In this document: in pieces, positions 7,944 through 16,736 of the stretch
How the letters are laid out: each line of letters starts with the position of its first letter
How positions within the stretch are numbered: the first letter of the stretch is position 1
Assembly: GCA_017303455.1 (NCBI GenBank)
Contig: JAFLBM010000001.1
Location: 147,449-211,448, forward strand
Direction of reading: 5' to 3'
DNA: 64,000 bases
From: Chitinophagales bacterium
GTDB taxonomy: Bacteria > Bacteroidota > Bacteroidia > Chitinophagales > Chitinophagaceae
Position numbers and translations under genes: made by a program
Notes under the pieces: generated by a model
Told to the model about the DNA's origin: nothing
What the model saw: the letters and a program-made list of their open reading frames with translations, nothing else
The model's database searches: none

Positions 7944-10793
7944 TTAAAAGGCTTTTTTCTCTACAGGTTTACCATCTACATCCAGCTCAATCACATCATA
8001 ACCCAGTTTTTTGACTCCTTCGAGGATCTTGGCCTTGTCGCCTACCAGCAGGATATTCATTTTTTCGGGATTCAGCATTTTCTTTGCTACGGCATCTACT
8101 TCTGCTTTGGTGAGTTTAGCCAGTATTTTATTCTGCTGGTCCACAAAATTGGCAGGCAGGTTATAATCCAGTATACGGCGGATGAAACCGGCTTTCTGGA
8201 AACCTGTTTCATAGCTCCTCGCATCCCGCTGCCCTAATGAATTCTTCATGAATTTCAATTCAGCTTCTGTAATACCATTCGTTCTGTAATTATTCAATTC
8301 TTTCATTACTTCAACCAATGCACTGTCAGTGGCATCAGCCCGGATACCAGCACTGAATTCAAAATCACCTCCATATTCATTGGCACTGAAACCACTTCTG
8401 GCACCGTAGGTCCAGCCTTTATCTTCCCGTAAGTTCAGGTTCAGGCGGCTGTTGAAATCACCTCCTAATCCATAGTTCATCAGCATACTCCTGTAGTAAT
8501 CTCCTGTTGCATCATATTTCTGACCGGTGGCATAGCCAACCCGGAATTGAGATTGTGCTGCTTTGGGAACATCCACCATAAATACTTTGGTCTTATCAAT
8601 GGGTGCCGGTGTGCTGTTCACCTTCGGCATATCAATTTTCTTGTTAGGTAATTTATTCAGGAAGGCAAGCTTGGGTAAAATCTCTTCCTGTTTTACATCA
8701 CCCACCACCACTACTTTGGTGCCCTGTGAAGTGATATAGTTGTCATAATAATCCTGAACATCCTGCAACTTCAGGTTCTTCACGGTGTATTCAGTCCCGG
8801 CTTCGCTCATGCTCAGGATATTGTTAGGGCCATAATTGATTTTGGCAAAAACATTACTGGCCACTGCAGCAGGATCGGCCTTGGCCTGCTTGAAGCTTTC
8901 CAGGTTCTGACGCTGGATCCGGTTGAAGGCTGCATCGGAGAATTTAGGATTGAATAATCTTTCTTCCACCAGGGCTAATGTGGCATCCAGGTTTTTCTTT
9001 AAGGATTGTACATTAACAGTAATCCCATCAAAGCTGCTGCCGATGTTGACAGAACTTCCGAGTTTTTGCAATTCTACTGCCATCTGCTCGGCCGTATATT
9101 TTTTGGTGTCCTCATTCATCATATCACCAAACATATCAGCCAGCCCGATTTTAGCCGTATCTTTTGCCTGTAATAAATGCCCGCCGGGAATGGTGATGGT
9201 CAATGTTACTGTTGGGATCTCGGCACTTTCTGTTCCGATCATTCGGATACCATTCGGCATATCCTTTCTCCAGAACTTGGGAACCTTCACCAGTGGATTA
9301 GGTCCGTTACCCGGAATCTTACTACGGTCGAAATTGTCTTTGGCTTTTACATATTTCAAACCGGCATAGCCATAATCAGGTGCGGTGTATTTAGTCGAGT
9401 CGATCTTGTAATTATCTGCTTTAGCGATCAGGGCTTCCTGCCCTTTGGGTAATACACTCAGGCGAACAGCATATTTGCCTTTGATATATTGATTGTATAC
9501 CCTCATCACATCTTCTTTGGTAACGGACTGGTACATTTTGATCAGGTCAGCCACTTTATTGGGATTGCCGGTGAAAGTCTGGAAAGCGGCCAACTGGGAT
9601 ACTTTGCCAGCTACACTCTGCAAGCCATTGATCAGTTGTGATTCAATGCCACCTTTGAATTTGGCCACATCATCATCAGTAACACCTCTTGCTTCAAATG
9701 AATCCAGCGCATTGCGGAACAGGCTGTCCATTTGCGCTAATGATTTACCGGGACCGGGTACCAACTGGAACATAAACTCCCCGGCCAATTCAGATAACTG
9801 GCTGCTGCCACTTGCCTGCAGGGCTAATTGTTTTTTCGTCAATTGCTGGAACAGTACTGAGTTTCTTCCCTGGCCAATAACCTGTGCCAGGCAAGCTAAA
9901 GCTCCCATGTCGGGGTGATAGTTAGGAACAGTTGGATAAACCACCATCAATAGAGGAAGTTTTGCATAGTTGTCTGTATAGGAAACATAGCGGTCAGCTT
10001 CCAGTACAGCAGGAGGGACAACAACAGGACTCACTTCCGGCCCACGGGGAATTACACCAAAATATTTTTCTGCCAGCTTTATCACTTCTGCAGGTTTTAC
10101 ATCACCACCTACTGTTAATGTCGCATTATTAGGGCCATACCAGCGCAGAAAGAAATTCTTCAGGTCGTTCACATCCACCCGGTTCAGGTCTTCCACATAA
10201 CCAATAGTTAACCAGGAATAAGGATGACCGTAAGGGTATAAATTCCTGGAAGCAGTTTCAAAGGAGAGGCCATAAGGACGGTTATCATAGTTCTGTCCTC
10301 TTTCATTCTTTACAGTTGAACGTTGGATCTCAAATTTCTTTTGTGTTACCGCATCCAGCAGGAAACCCATACGATCGGCTTCCAGCCACAGCATTTTTTC
10401 CAATTGATTACTGGGAACTGTCTCATAATAATTGGTACGGTCACGGTTGGTAGAACCGTTCAGTGTACCACCGGCATCCGAAACAATTTTAAAATGCTGT
10501 TCATCGGCCACGTTATCACTTCCCTGGAACATCATATGTTCAAAGAAGTGGGCAAAACCGGATTTACCGATCTCTTCCCGGGCAGAACCAACATGGTAAG
10601 TGACATCCACATGCACCACGGGATCACTGTGGTCTTCATGGATAACCAGTGTTAACCCGTTGGGAAGAACATATTTTTCGTAAGGGATAACGATCTCGGT
10701 GCCCTTGCGGGTCACTTTCTCAACCAGCTTTGTCTGGGCACCGGCAATAAAAGTTGCCAGGACGGCACCAAACAATAAAAGTCGCTTTTTCAT
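7944..10793 (-). CDS. M16-family (pitrilysin-like) zinc metallopeptidase, two-module
   Basis: Exported or periplasmic peptidase of 949 residues. A signal peptide (MKKRLLLFGAVLATFIAGAQ) precedes the first M16 module. That module has the inverted zinc motif HFFEH at 82-86 and a Glu at about 164 (KNERGQ), a spacing consistent with the third zinc ligand. The second module (from about residue 490) keeps the M16 fold but has no HxxEH, as expected for two-module M16B proteins in which the second half shapes the peptide chamber. The family degrades unfolded peptides; the substrate here is unknown. The gene is monocistronic, with a terminator downstream and a 9-bp inverted repeat in the leader. Confidence 0.95.
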   Translation of the reverse strand: MKKRLLLFGAVLATFIAGAQTKLVEKVTRKGTEIVIPYEKYVLPNGLTLVIHEDHSDPVVHVDVTYHVGSAREEIGKSGFAHFFEHMMFQGSDNVADEQHFKIVSDAGGTLNGSTNRDRTNYYETVPSNQLEKMLWLEADRMGFLLDAVTQKKFEIQRSTVKNERGQNYDNRPYGLSFETASRNLYPYGHPYSWLTIGYVEDLNRVDVNDLKNFFLRWYGPNNATLTVGGDVKPAEVIKLAEKYFGVIPRGPEVSPVVVPPAVLEADRYVSYTDNYAKLPLLMVVYPTVPNYHPDMGALACLAQVIGQGRNSVLFQQLTKKQLALQASGSSQLSELAGEFMFQLVPGPGKSLAQMDSLFRNALDSFEARGVTDDDVAKFKGGIESQLINGLQSVAGKVSQLAAFQTFTGNPNKVADLIKMYQSVTKEDVMRVYNQYIKGKYAVRLSVLPKGQEALIAKADNYKIDSTKYTAPDYGYAGLKYVKAKDNFDRSKIPGNGPNPLVKVPKFWRKDMPNGIRMIGTESAEIPTVTLTITIPGGHLLQAKDTAKIGLADMFGDMMNEDTKKYTAEQMAVELQKLGSSVNIGSSFDGITVNVQSLKKNLDATLALVEERLFNPKFSDAAFNRIQRQNLESFKQAKADPAAVASNVFAKINYGPNNILSMSEAGTEYTVKNLKLQDVQDYYDNYITSQGTKVVVVGDVKQEEILPKLAFLNKLPNKKIDMPKVNSTPAPIDKTKVFMVDVPKAAQSQFRVGYATGQKYDATGDYYRSMLMNYGLGGDFNSRLNLNLREDKGWTYGARSGFSANEYGGDFEFSAGIRADATDSALVEVMKELNNYRTNGITEAELKFMKNSLGQRDARSYETGFQKAGFIRRILDYNLPANFVDQQNKILAKLTKAEVDAVAKKMLNPEKMNILLVGDKAKILEGVKKLGYDVIELDVDGKPVEKKAF

Positions 10794-10810
10794 ATCTCAT
10801 TAATTTTTAG

Positions 10811-10849
10811 AAGGGACGACAAGTTAACAAAAACAGTCGTTCGTCCCTT
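10811..10849. repeat. Inverted repeat in the M16 peptidase leader
   Basis: AAGGGACGA (10811-10819) and TCGTCCCTT (10841-10849) are exact complements separated by 21 bases. They start about 17 bases upstream of the minus-strand start codon. This is a possible leader hairpin or operator. Confidence 0.5.
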
Positions 10850-10913
10850 GCCATTTATCAATTAGTGGGTGCTTTGGGCAGCTTTGAAGGCATTTCGGTA
10901 AAATTGTTCAGCA

Positions 10914-10940
10914 AAAAACCCGGATAATCATCCGGGTTTC
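10914..10940 (-). terminator. Terminator of the polysaccharide deacetylase gene
   Basis: On the minus strand, AAACCCGGAT-gatt-ATCCGGGTTT is followed by a T-run. It lies about 30 bases beyond the stop codon. Confidence 0.85.
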
Positions 10941-10968
10941 TGTTGTGAGGTGAATTTTCATAATTCTT

Positions 10969-11922
10969 TTATAGTGTATCTGCTTTCAATGGCTTTATGG
11001 TATCTGCCGGGGGAACGAAGGTTTTTATTGTGTCTGTGATTACCCGGTGCTTCCTGATAGCCGGGTAGGCCGACACCAGCGATAACTCATAATCATCCCT
11101 GCTTTTCAACTTTTGAATAAAAGTTCTGAGTTGTAAAGAATCTGCTGAGCTATGATAAACCTGGTCATGCGCCAGCAATACAAGATTATTCGGATACCGC
11201 ATTCTCTTTTGAGCGAATGCACTATCAATCATGGTGAGCATTTCATCGGCTGTGTTTTGTACCTGGAAAGTTTTGGAATCGTAATGCCATTCCAGGTCCC
11301 AGCCCATCACTATGAAACCGGCTTTTTGTAAAGAATCCATCGCCAGTTTGCTTTTTTTGATATCCGTGTATTGAAGACTGTCTATCCGCCAGCTGTTGCG
11401 GCCCGGCGCCCTTACAATATTGGTTTCGGGCAAAAGGGAATCTCTCGTCTTTACCATATCCTTTACCACGGTTTCAGGCAGTTCATAGAAACGATCATAA
11501 CGGTTATGAGCATGGGTGTAACTATGGTTGCAAATTTCAATATTGTCAGCAGCTTTTAACCTGTTCCAGTTATGTCGCTGCCCCTGGCTGGCAAATACAT
11601 GCTCACCTACGATGAAGAAAGTAACCGGTATATTTTCATCCTGCACAATATCCAGCACATTCTTCGTCCCCTTATTTGGACCATCATCAAAAGTGAGGTA
11701 GATCTTTTTCTTCGGTTTACTATTTTTTTTCTTCGCATTTACGAACGGCTTTTTTTCATCGGTTATATACCCGGTGTCTGACCGCAGAAGGGCTTGTTCT
11801 TTTCCCGGTTTTTTGCCGGAATTAGTACATGCCATCAGTGACAGAAAAAGAATAAATGTAAAAAAGGGTTTAAAAAAATCAGTAGCAGGCTCTGCTTCGT
11901 CGGGGGTGGATGGAGTTTCCAT
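10969..11922 (-). CDS. Polysaccharide deacetylase (NodB/CE4-like) lipoprotein
   Basis: Predicted metal-dependent de-N-acetylase at the cell envelope. The N-terminus has an acidic lead (METPSTPDEAEPATDFF), then a hydrophobic stretch ending LFLSLMAC with lipidated Cys32. A basic linker follows, then the NodB fold. Motif 1 is TFDDGP (77-82, catalytic and metal Asp), motif 2 is HSYTH (133-137, metal His), motif 3 is RAPGR (171-175), and a late motif is LLAHDQ (His252). All main CE4 ligands appear present. The acidic run before the hydrophobic core is unusual for a signal peptide, so the start may be wrong, but I see no better ATG. The substrate (peptidoglycan, chitin-like or exopolysaccharide) cannot be told. 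Confidence 0.9.
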   Translation of the reverse strand: METPSTPDEAEPATDFFKPFFTFILFLSLMACTNSGKKPGKEQALLRSDTGYITDEKKPFVNAKKKNSKPKKKIYLTFDDGPNKGTKNVLDIVQDENIPVTFFIVGEHVFASQGQRHNWNRLKAADNIEICNHSYTHAHNRYDRFYELPETVVKDMVKTRDSLLPETNIVRAPGRNSWRIDSLQYTDIKKSKLAMDSLQKAGFIVMGWDLEWHYDSKTFQVQNTADEMLTMIDSAFAQKRMRYPNNLVLLAHDQVYHSSADSLQLRTFIQKLKSRDDYELSLVSAYPAIRKHRVITDTIKTFVPPADTIKPLKADTL

Positions 11923-12118
11923 GTGTTGTAGTGGTAATTAATATTGACTGTGAATATATACAGCAGCAGGGCCATCCTGCAAATCCAGCTGGTTAAAAAA
12001 AGGTGAAAGCCTTGTAGCTAAACATCAGGAAAGAAGTGAAAAAAGTCAGGCCAGAACCTGATAAATCCCTGAAAATGGACAGGAAAACTGTCTTAAATTC
12101 GCAAAACAAATTTTTACA

Positions 12119-13969
12119 ATGGCCCGTAAGCAGGAAGTACTTAACGATGTTGTCATCAAGTTTGCCGGGGATAGCGGCGATGGAATGCAATTAACAGGAA
12201 CACAGTTTACCAATAACACAGCTTTATTAGGTATTGATCTTTCAACCTTCCCGGATTTCCCGGCGGAGATCAGGGCACCACAGGGTACCATACCCGGTGT
12301 GAGTGGTTTCCAGTTACGTTTTTCAAGTGACAGGGTATTTACACCTGGTGATGCCTGTGATGTGTTGGTGGCGATGAATGCTGCCGCTTTGAAAACAAAC
12401 CTTACCGCCTTGAAAAAGGGTGGAAAGATCATCGTCAATACTGATGGTTTTGATGGGAAAAACCTTCGCCTGGCCAATTATCCGGAGGGAGAAAATCCAC
12501 TGGAAAATGGAAGCCTGGAGAATTATGATGTCATCAAAATGGATGTGACGAAGATGACCCGGGAGTCGCTCAAGGATTTTACCATGGGGATGAAAGAAAA
12601 GGACAGGGCCAAGAATATGTTTGTGCTCGGTTTCCTGTACTGGATGTATAATAGGGATATGGATAATACCATCACATTCCTGAAAGAAAAATTTGGTAAA
12701 AAGCCGGACATCTTTGACAGTAACGTGAAAGTGTTGCAGGCCGGGTATAATTATGGTGATACTACCGAAACCTTCACTACTACTTACCGGGTTGAGAAGG
12801 CAAAAATGCAGGCAGGCAGTTATCGCTCCGTCATGGGCAACCAGGCTGCTGCTTTAGGATTGATCGCTGCTTCGCAGAAAAGTGGCTTGCCATTATTCCT
12901 TGGTACCTACCCGATCACACCTGCTTCAGATATTTTGCATGAATTAAGTAAGTATAAAAATTTTGGCATCCGTACTTTCCAGGCAGAAGACGAGATAGCT
13001 GCTATCTCATCCGCTATCGGTGCAGCTTATGGCGGTTCATTGGGTGTTACCACATCAAGTGGCCCCGGTATTGCATTAAAAGGAGAAGCCATGGGCCTGG
13101 CCGTGATGCTCGAAATACCCCTGATCATTGTGAATATACAGCGGGGTGGGCCCTCCACCGGATTACCTACAAAAACAGAGCAGTCTGACCTGATGCAGGC
13201 TTATTATGGAAGGAATGGTGAATGCCCGATGCCGATCGTATCCGCATCCACCCCTGCTGATTGTTTTGATGCCATCTACGAAGCAGTTAGAATTTCCGTG
13301 CAGCATATGACCCCGGTTATGTTCTTAAGCGATGGATATATTGCGAATGGTGCAGAGCCCTGGCGTTATCCAACTTCCGATCAACTGGTGCCAATTCCAG
13401 TTAAATTCAAAACAGAACTGGGACATGGCGAAGAAAAATACCTGCCTTACCTGCGGGATGAAAAACTGGCACGACCCTGGGCTTTGCCCGGAACACCCGG
13501 CCTGGAGCATCGTATCGGTGGGTTGGAAAAACAAAACATCACCGGAAACGTAAACTATGAACCGGAGAACCACCAGCTAATGGTAAAGATCCGACAGGAA
13601 AAAGTAGATAAGATCGCCGACTATATTCCGGAACAAAACTTAGACAGTGGTCCCGATAAAGGAAAGATCTTGGTTCTGGGTTGGGGTTCTACCTACGGGG
13701 CCATTAAATCAGCAGTGGCAGAAATGCAGGGCAAGGGTCATGCTATCAGCCATGCACACCTGCGCTATGTTCGTCCTTTCCCTAAAAATTTGGGTGATAT
13801 CATTAAGAGTTTTGATAAAGTACTGATCCCTGAGATCAATAATGGCCAGCTTATCAAGATCATTCGTGATCAATACCTGGTAGATGCAAAAGGATATAAC
13901 AAGATCATGGGTGTGCCTATTACGAAAACAGAACTGGTGATCAGGCTGGAAGAAATGATCAACAGCTGA
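12119..13969 (+). CDS. korA: 2-oxoacid:ferredoxin (acceptor) oxidoreductase, fused gamma-alpha subunit
   Basis: Cytosolic enzyme subunit that oxidatively decarboxylates a 2-oxoacid, most likely 2-oxoglutarate, to the acyl-CoA with reduction of ferredoxin. The N-terminal 190 residues are the gamma domain (VIKFAGDSGDGMQLTGTQF). The alpha domain starts near residue 235 (MGNQAAALGLIAASQKSG, then GTYPITPASDIL and FQAEDEIAAISSAIGAAYGG) and ends with a transketolase C-terminal-like domain (KILVLGWGSTYGAIKSAV). The length of 616 is usual for Bacteroidota. The catalytic TPP-binding beta subunit normally follows directly. Here a terminator and a RidA-like gene follow instead, so the beta subunit must be encoded elsewhere. 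A TAAATTCG box at about 12093 may be the -7 element. Confidence 0.92.
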   Translation: MARKQEVLNDVVIKFAGDSGDGMQLTGTQFTNNTALLGIDLSTFPDFPAEIRAPQGTIPGVSGFQLRFSSDRVFTPGDACDVLVAMNAAALKTNLTALKKGGKIIVNTDGFDGKNLRLANYPEGENPLENGSLENYDVIKMDVTKMTRESLKDFTMGMKEKDRAKNMFVLGFLYWMYNRDMDNTITFLKEKFGKKPDIFDSNVKVLQAGYNYGDTTETFTTTYRVEKAKMQAGSYRSVMGNQAAALGLIAASQKSGLPLFLGTYPITPASDILHELSKYKNFGIRTFQAEDEIAAISSAIGAAYGGSLGVTTSSGPGIALKGEAMGLAVMLEIPLIIVNIQRGGPSTGLPTKTEQSDLMQAYYGRNGECPMPIVSASTPADCFDAIYEAVRISVQHMTPVMFLSDGYIANGAEPWRYPTSDQLVPIPVKFKTELGHGEEKYLPYLRDEKLARPWALPGTPGLEHRIGGLEKQNITGNVNYEPENHQLMVKIRQEKVDKIADYIPEQNLDSGPDKGKILVLGWGSTYGAIKSAVAEMQGKGHAISHAHLRYVRPFPKNLGDIIKSFDKVLIPEINNGQLIKIIRDQYLVDAKGYNKIMGVPITKTELVIRLEEMINS

Positions 13970-13996
13970 TGTCTTAACCAGTCGTTAAATAAATTC

Positions 13997-14030
13997 AATC
14001 CACCTGTTTGTATGGGTGGATTTTTTATTT
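13997..14030 (+). terminator. Terminator after korA
   Basis: AATCCACC (13997-14004) pairs with GGTGGATT (14015-14022), followed by a T-rich tract. It shows that korA transcription ends before the next gene. Confidence 0.85.
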
Positions 14031-14071
14031 TCATACCCTGTTTTTCTGTCTTCTATTTTAAATAAGCGATT

Positions 14072-14515
14072 ATGCGAAAGATAATTTTATTAGTATTGGT
14101 TTTTCAACTGGCCTTCCTGGCAAGCATATGTGCACAGGAGAATACCATTCAAAAAGAAAAATGGCATTGGGGTGATCCGCTGAAGCAGGATACCAGTGCC
14201 GGTTATGTGCAGGTGGTGAAAGTGGATAATGTGCTGTATATATCCGGTGCAGTGGCAAGGGATGTAACACCGGAAGGGATTACCAGCGTTTACAAAGCTT
14301 TAGAAAGATCATTGAAAAGTTTTGGTGCCACTTTCCAAAATGTGGTGAAAGAAAACCTGTACACTACAGATATGGAAGCCATGAAAAAATACAATGACAG
14401 CCGTAAAGTATTTTACAAAGGCGATTTCCCCGCAGCTACCTGGATCCAGGTAGCCCGGTTATTTATGCATGATGCCCGGCTGGAGGTGGAACTGGTTGCA
14501 CACCTGCCAAAATAA
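14072..14515 (+). CDS. Exported RidA/YjgF-family protein, catalytic Arg replaced
   Basis: 147 residues. An N-terminal signal peptide (IILLVLVFQLAFLASICAQ) makes it an envelope protein, whereas canonical RidA (2-iminobutanoate deaminase) is cytosolic. The mature part has the Rid fold signature: GYVQVVKVDNVLYISGAVA, then the helix, then VVKENLYTTDMEAM and the closing VARLFMHDARLEVELVAHLP. At the position of the essential Arg of RidA (family FPARSxVEVARL) it has FPAATWIQVARL, so Ala122 replaces Arg. Imine deaminase activity is therefore unlikely, and a binding role is possible. It sits between korA's terminator and a convergent gene, with only 14 bases between the two stop codons. Confidence 0.87.
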   Translation: MRKIILLVLVFQLAFLASICAQENTIQKEKWHWGDPLKQDTSAGYVQVVKVDNVLYISGAVARDVTPEGITSVYKALERSLKSFGATFQNVVKENLYTTDMEAMKKYNDSRKVFYKGDFPAATWIQVARLFMHDARLEVELVAHLPK

Positions 14516-14529
14516 AAGCGATATTTTTT

Positions 14530-15825
14530 CTATGGGATAATCGGGGCGTCTTTCAGCGTATTGGTTACAAAAAATACTTCAAACAGGATAACCGCTCCGT
14601 ACAGGAGCATAGTAATAATCAGCCCGTACATAAAAATGTTATAGGATATCCTCAGTTGCCGGTATTTTTTAGCCAGTACGACTCCCAGGAAGTAAAGATC
14701 CTTTACCATACTGCTGTATAAGTAGTCTCTGTCCGCCAGTAGTTCTTTCATGGCCCAGTCATAATCCGGCAGACTCATGTTATGAAAATTACCGAAGAAT
14801 AAAAGGTTGGTTTTTTTATTCTGGATATCTTCTTTGGTAAAAGTGCCCTGTGATACATTCGGCCTCGTAGCCCTGATGGCGAATACGATGGTGGCCACGC
14901 AAACCAGGATCAGGGTGGTGGTGGGGATGATCAGGTTCCTGTTTTCATCCAGGTGGCGGATCAATACAGAAATAACAACGGAAAGGATGATGGAGTTAAC
15001 GGAGATCATGATATTGGCCTTACTATCGGCCATCTGGCTGAGTGTGTTGTGATTATTGGCCATGATCCGGAATACTGTGGATATACCTCTTTCCGTCTGG
15101 TTGTATCTTTCTTTCTTTTTTTTATTCTCAGCATCCTTTGCCGTTTCTTCCGGGAAAACGGTCAGCAGGGCATCTTCCTTCTCTTTTTTTGTTTTCTTCC
15201 TGGTGTTTTCAGGTGATTTCACCTCGTCTGCCCGGTTGCGGATAGCGGATATATGCTGTTCTTTTACCGGCTGCAATTTCCTTCTGCCGTAATCAGTGAA
15301 ATACTTATGATTTTCCATAAAGGAAATATTCATCTTCCGCCATTTCTTTTTGGAAATCTCTTCTCCGGATACTTCAGAAAGTTCCTGTCTCAATTCCTCG
15401 TTGATCGTTTTGAAATCATCAGTACCGAGATGAAAAAGATCGGCATCGCAGAGGATTTGTTCGATCAGTGTAACCGGCGACTGGGGCATTTTGGTCGCTT
15501 CAATACAGCGGGTCACTTTTTCAATAAGCGCTGTTCCCGCCTGGTGCTCCTGTAAAAAAGCAGTAACCAGTTGAACGCTGATTGCTTCATGCCCTTTGCC
15601 CTGGCCACCTGTGAAGCCGGTATCATGAAACCAGGCGGCAAGTGTAACGGCTTTACGGTCTTCCGGCTGCAACTGGTAATAGTCGGCCATTTCTTCCGTG
15701 GCACGCACAACCTGCATCGTATGATTCAGGTTGTGATACCTGAAGCTTTTACTAACTTTAGTTTGAAATATATCTGTAACGAATTCCCGTGCAGCAGCGA
15801 TCAGGTCGGTTTGTGGTTCAGTCAT
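14530..15825 (-). CDS. HD-domain protein fused to Pycsar-effector-like transmembrane domain
   Basis: About 430 residues in two parts. The N-terminal 150 residues form an HD phosphohydrolase-like domain: His31 and His35 (HNLNHT), HD at 67-68 (AAWFHDTGF), GHE at about 79, and CDADL at about 126. A charged low-complexity linker (about 195-245, rich in Lys and Glu) follows. The C-terminal membrane module has helices at about 268-288, 300-317 and 392-415 with the pattern MADSKANIMISVNSIILSVV. That pattern matches the transmembrane effector domain of Pycsar anti-phage systems (DUF5706-like). Pycsar effectors respond to cyclic UMP or CMP from a PycC cyclase; no cyclase is adjacent. The HD domain could sense or degrade a nucleotide signal (inference). 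Its start is 16 bases from that of the divergent lipoprotein gene. Confidence 0.88.
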   Translation of the reverse strand: MTEPQTDLIAAAREFVTDIFQTKVSKSFRYHNLNHTMQVVRATEEMADYYQLQPEDRKAVTLAAWFHDTGFTGGQGKGHEAISVQLVTAFLQEHQAGTALIEKVTRCIEATKMPQSPVTLIEQILCDADLFHLGTDDFKTINEELRQELSEVSGEEISKKKWRKMNISFMENHKYFTDYGRRKLQPVKEQHISAIRNRADEVKSPENTRKKTKKEKEDALLTVFPEETAKDAENKKKKERYNQTERGISTVFRIMANNHNTLSQMADSKANIMISVNSIILSVVISVLIRHLDENRNLIIPTTTLILVCVATIVFAIRATRPNVSQGTFTKEDIQNKKTNLLFFGNFHNMSLPDYDWAMKELLADRDYLYSSMVKDLYFLGVVLAKKYRQLRISYNIFMYGLIITMLLYGAVILFEVFFVTNTLKDAPIIP

Positions 15826-15841
15826 ACTTTAAAATTTGCAC

Positions 15842-16732
15842 ATGCTAAATTTAGACAAAATCAGTTATAACAGGCGATTGAAAGTTAAAACCGGGTTTAC
15901 GCTTATTCTTCTTTCTGTCTTTTTTTGGGGGTTCTATGGGTGTGAATCGGAAAGGGTGACCTATACCCCGGCTGGTTATGATATTACAAAACCCGAGGAT
16001 GCGGAATTAGGCAATAAGCTGCGTGAGGTGTCGGGTATTTGCTGGATCAATGACAGCCTGATGCTGGCCAATAATGATGAGAGCGGGAAAATTTTTGTGG
16101 TCAACCTCAGCGATATGAAAGATTTTGATTATCGCAATGTAAAATTTGGCGAGAAAAACGATTACGAGGATATCGTTAAAGTGGATTCAGCTATTTACAT
16201 ACTCATCAGTACCGGCCAGATCGTGGAAGTAACCAATTATAAGCACGAGGATAGTATACAAACTAAAACCGTTGCTTCGCTGGCGGGTAAGAATGAGTTT
16301 GAAGCCATGTATTATGATCAGGGAGTTCACTCACTGATCATGCTTTGTAAAAGCTGTCATAAAGAAAAGGACCAGGTAAGAACGGCGTTCCGGTTTGATC
16401 TTGCTACTATGACCTTGATCGATACGCCTTATTATAAGATAGATATCGGGACGATAAGAAAAAAATTAGAGGACAGCCGTGTTGAATTCCGGCCTTCTGC
16501 TGCTGCTATCCACCCCCTGCAGAACAAACTATATATTGTTTCCTCTATTGGAAAACTGTTAGTGATAACGGATACTAAAGGAAAAGTGGAACAGGCGATA
16601 GCGATTTCCCCAACGATGTTCCCCCAGCCTGAAGGCTTAACTTTTGCGGCTAATGGAGATATGTTTATTTCCAATGAAGCAGCTACCGATGAAAGAGCAA
16701 CCCTATTAAGATTTGTTTATAAGAAACAGTAA
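15842..16732 (+). CDS. Lipoprotein, SdiA-regulated-like beta-propeller family
   Basis: About 296 residues. The hydrophobic segment FTLILLSVFFWGFYGC ends in a Cys that fits a lipoprotein signal. The body resembles the SdiA-regulated/phytase-like propeller family: LREVSGICWINDSLMLANNDESGKIFVVNL, then FGEKNDYEDIVKVDSAIYIL, then FEAMYYDQ, and PSAAAIHPLQNKLYIVSS. Such proteins are surface or periplasmic and of unknown role. Start choice is uncertain: ATG at 15842, TTG at 15836, or TTG at 15878, which would give a more standard signal peptide. It is divergent from the HD-Pycsar-like gene with almost no space between starts. It ends four bases before the convergent phosphoesterase gene. Confidence 0.83.
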   Translation: MLNLDKISYNRRLKVKTGFTLILLSVFFWGFYGCESERVTYTPAGYDITKPEDAELGNKLREVSGICWINDSLMLANNDESGKIFVVNLSDMKDFDYRNVKFGEKNDYEDIVKVDSAIYILISTGQIVEVTNYKHEDSIQTKTVASLAGKNEFEAMYYDQGVHSLIMLCKSCHKEKDQVRTAFRFDLATMTLIDTPYYKIDIGTIRKKLEDSRVEFRPSAAAIHPLQNKLYIVSSIGKLLVITDTKGKVEQAIAISPTMFPQPEGLTFAANGDMFISNEAATDERATLLRFVYKKQ

Positions 16733-16736
16733 TGTA

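Noticed and set aside
9493-9918. Plus-strand frames of 60-150 codons across the M16 peptidase gene
   Set aside because: All are shadows of a clear minus-strand peptidase frame.
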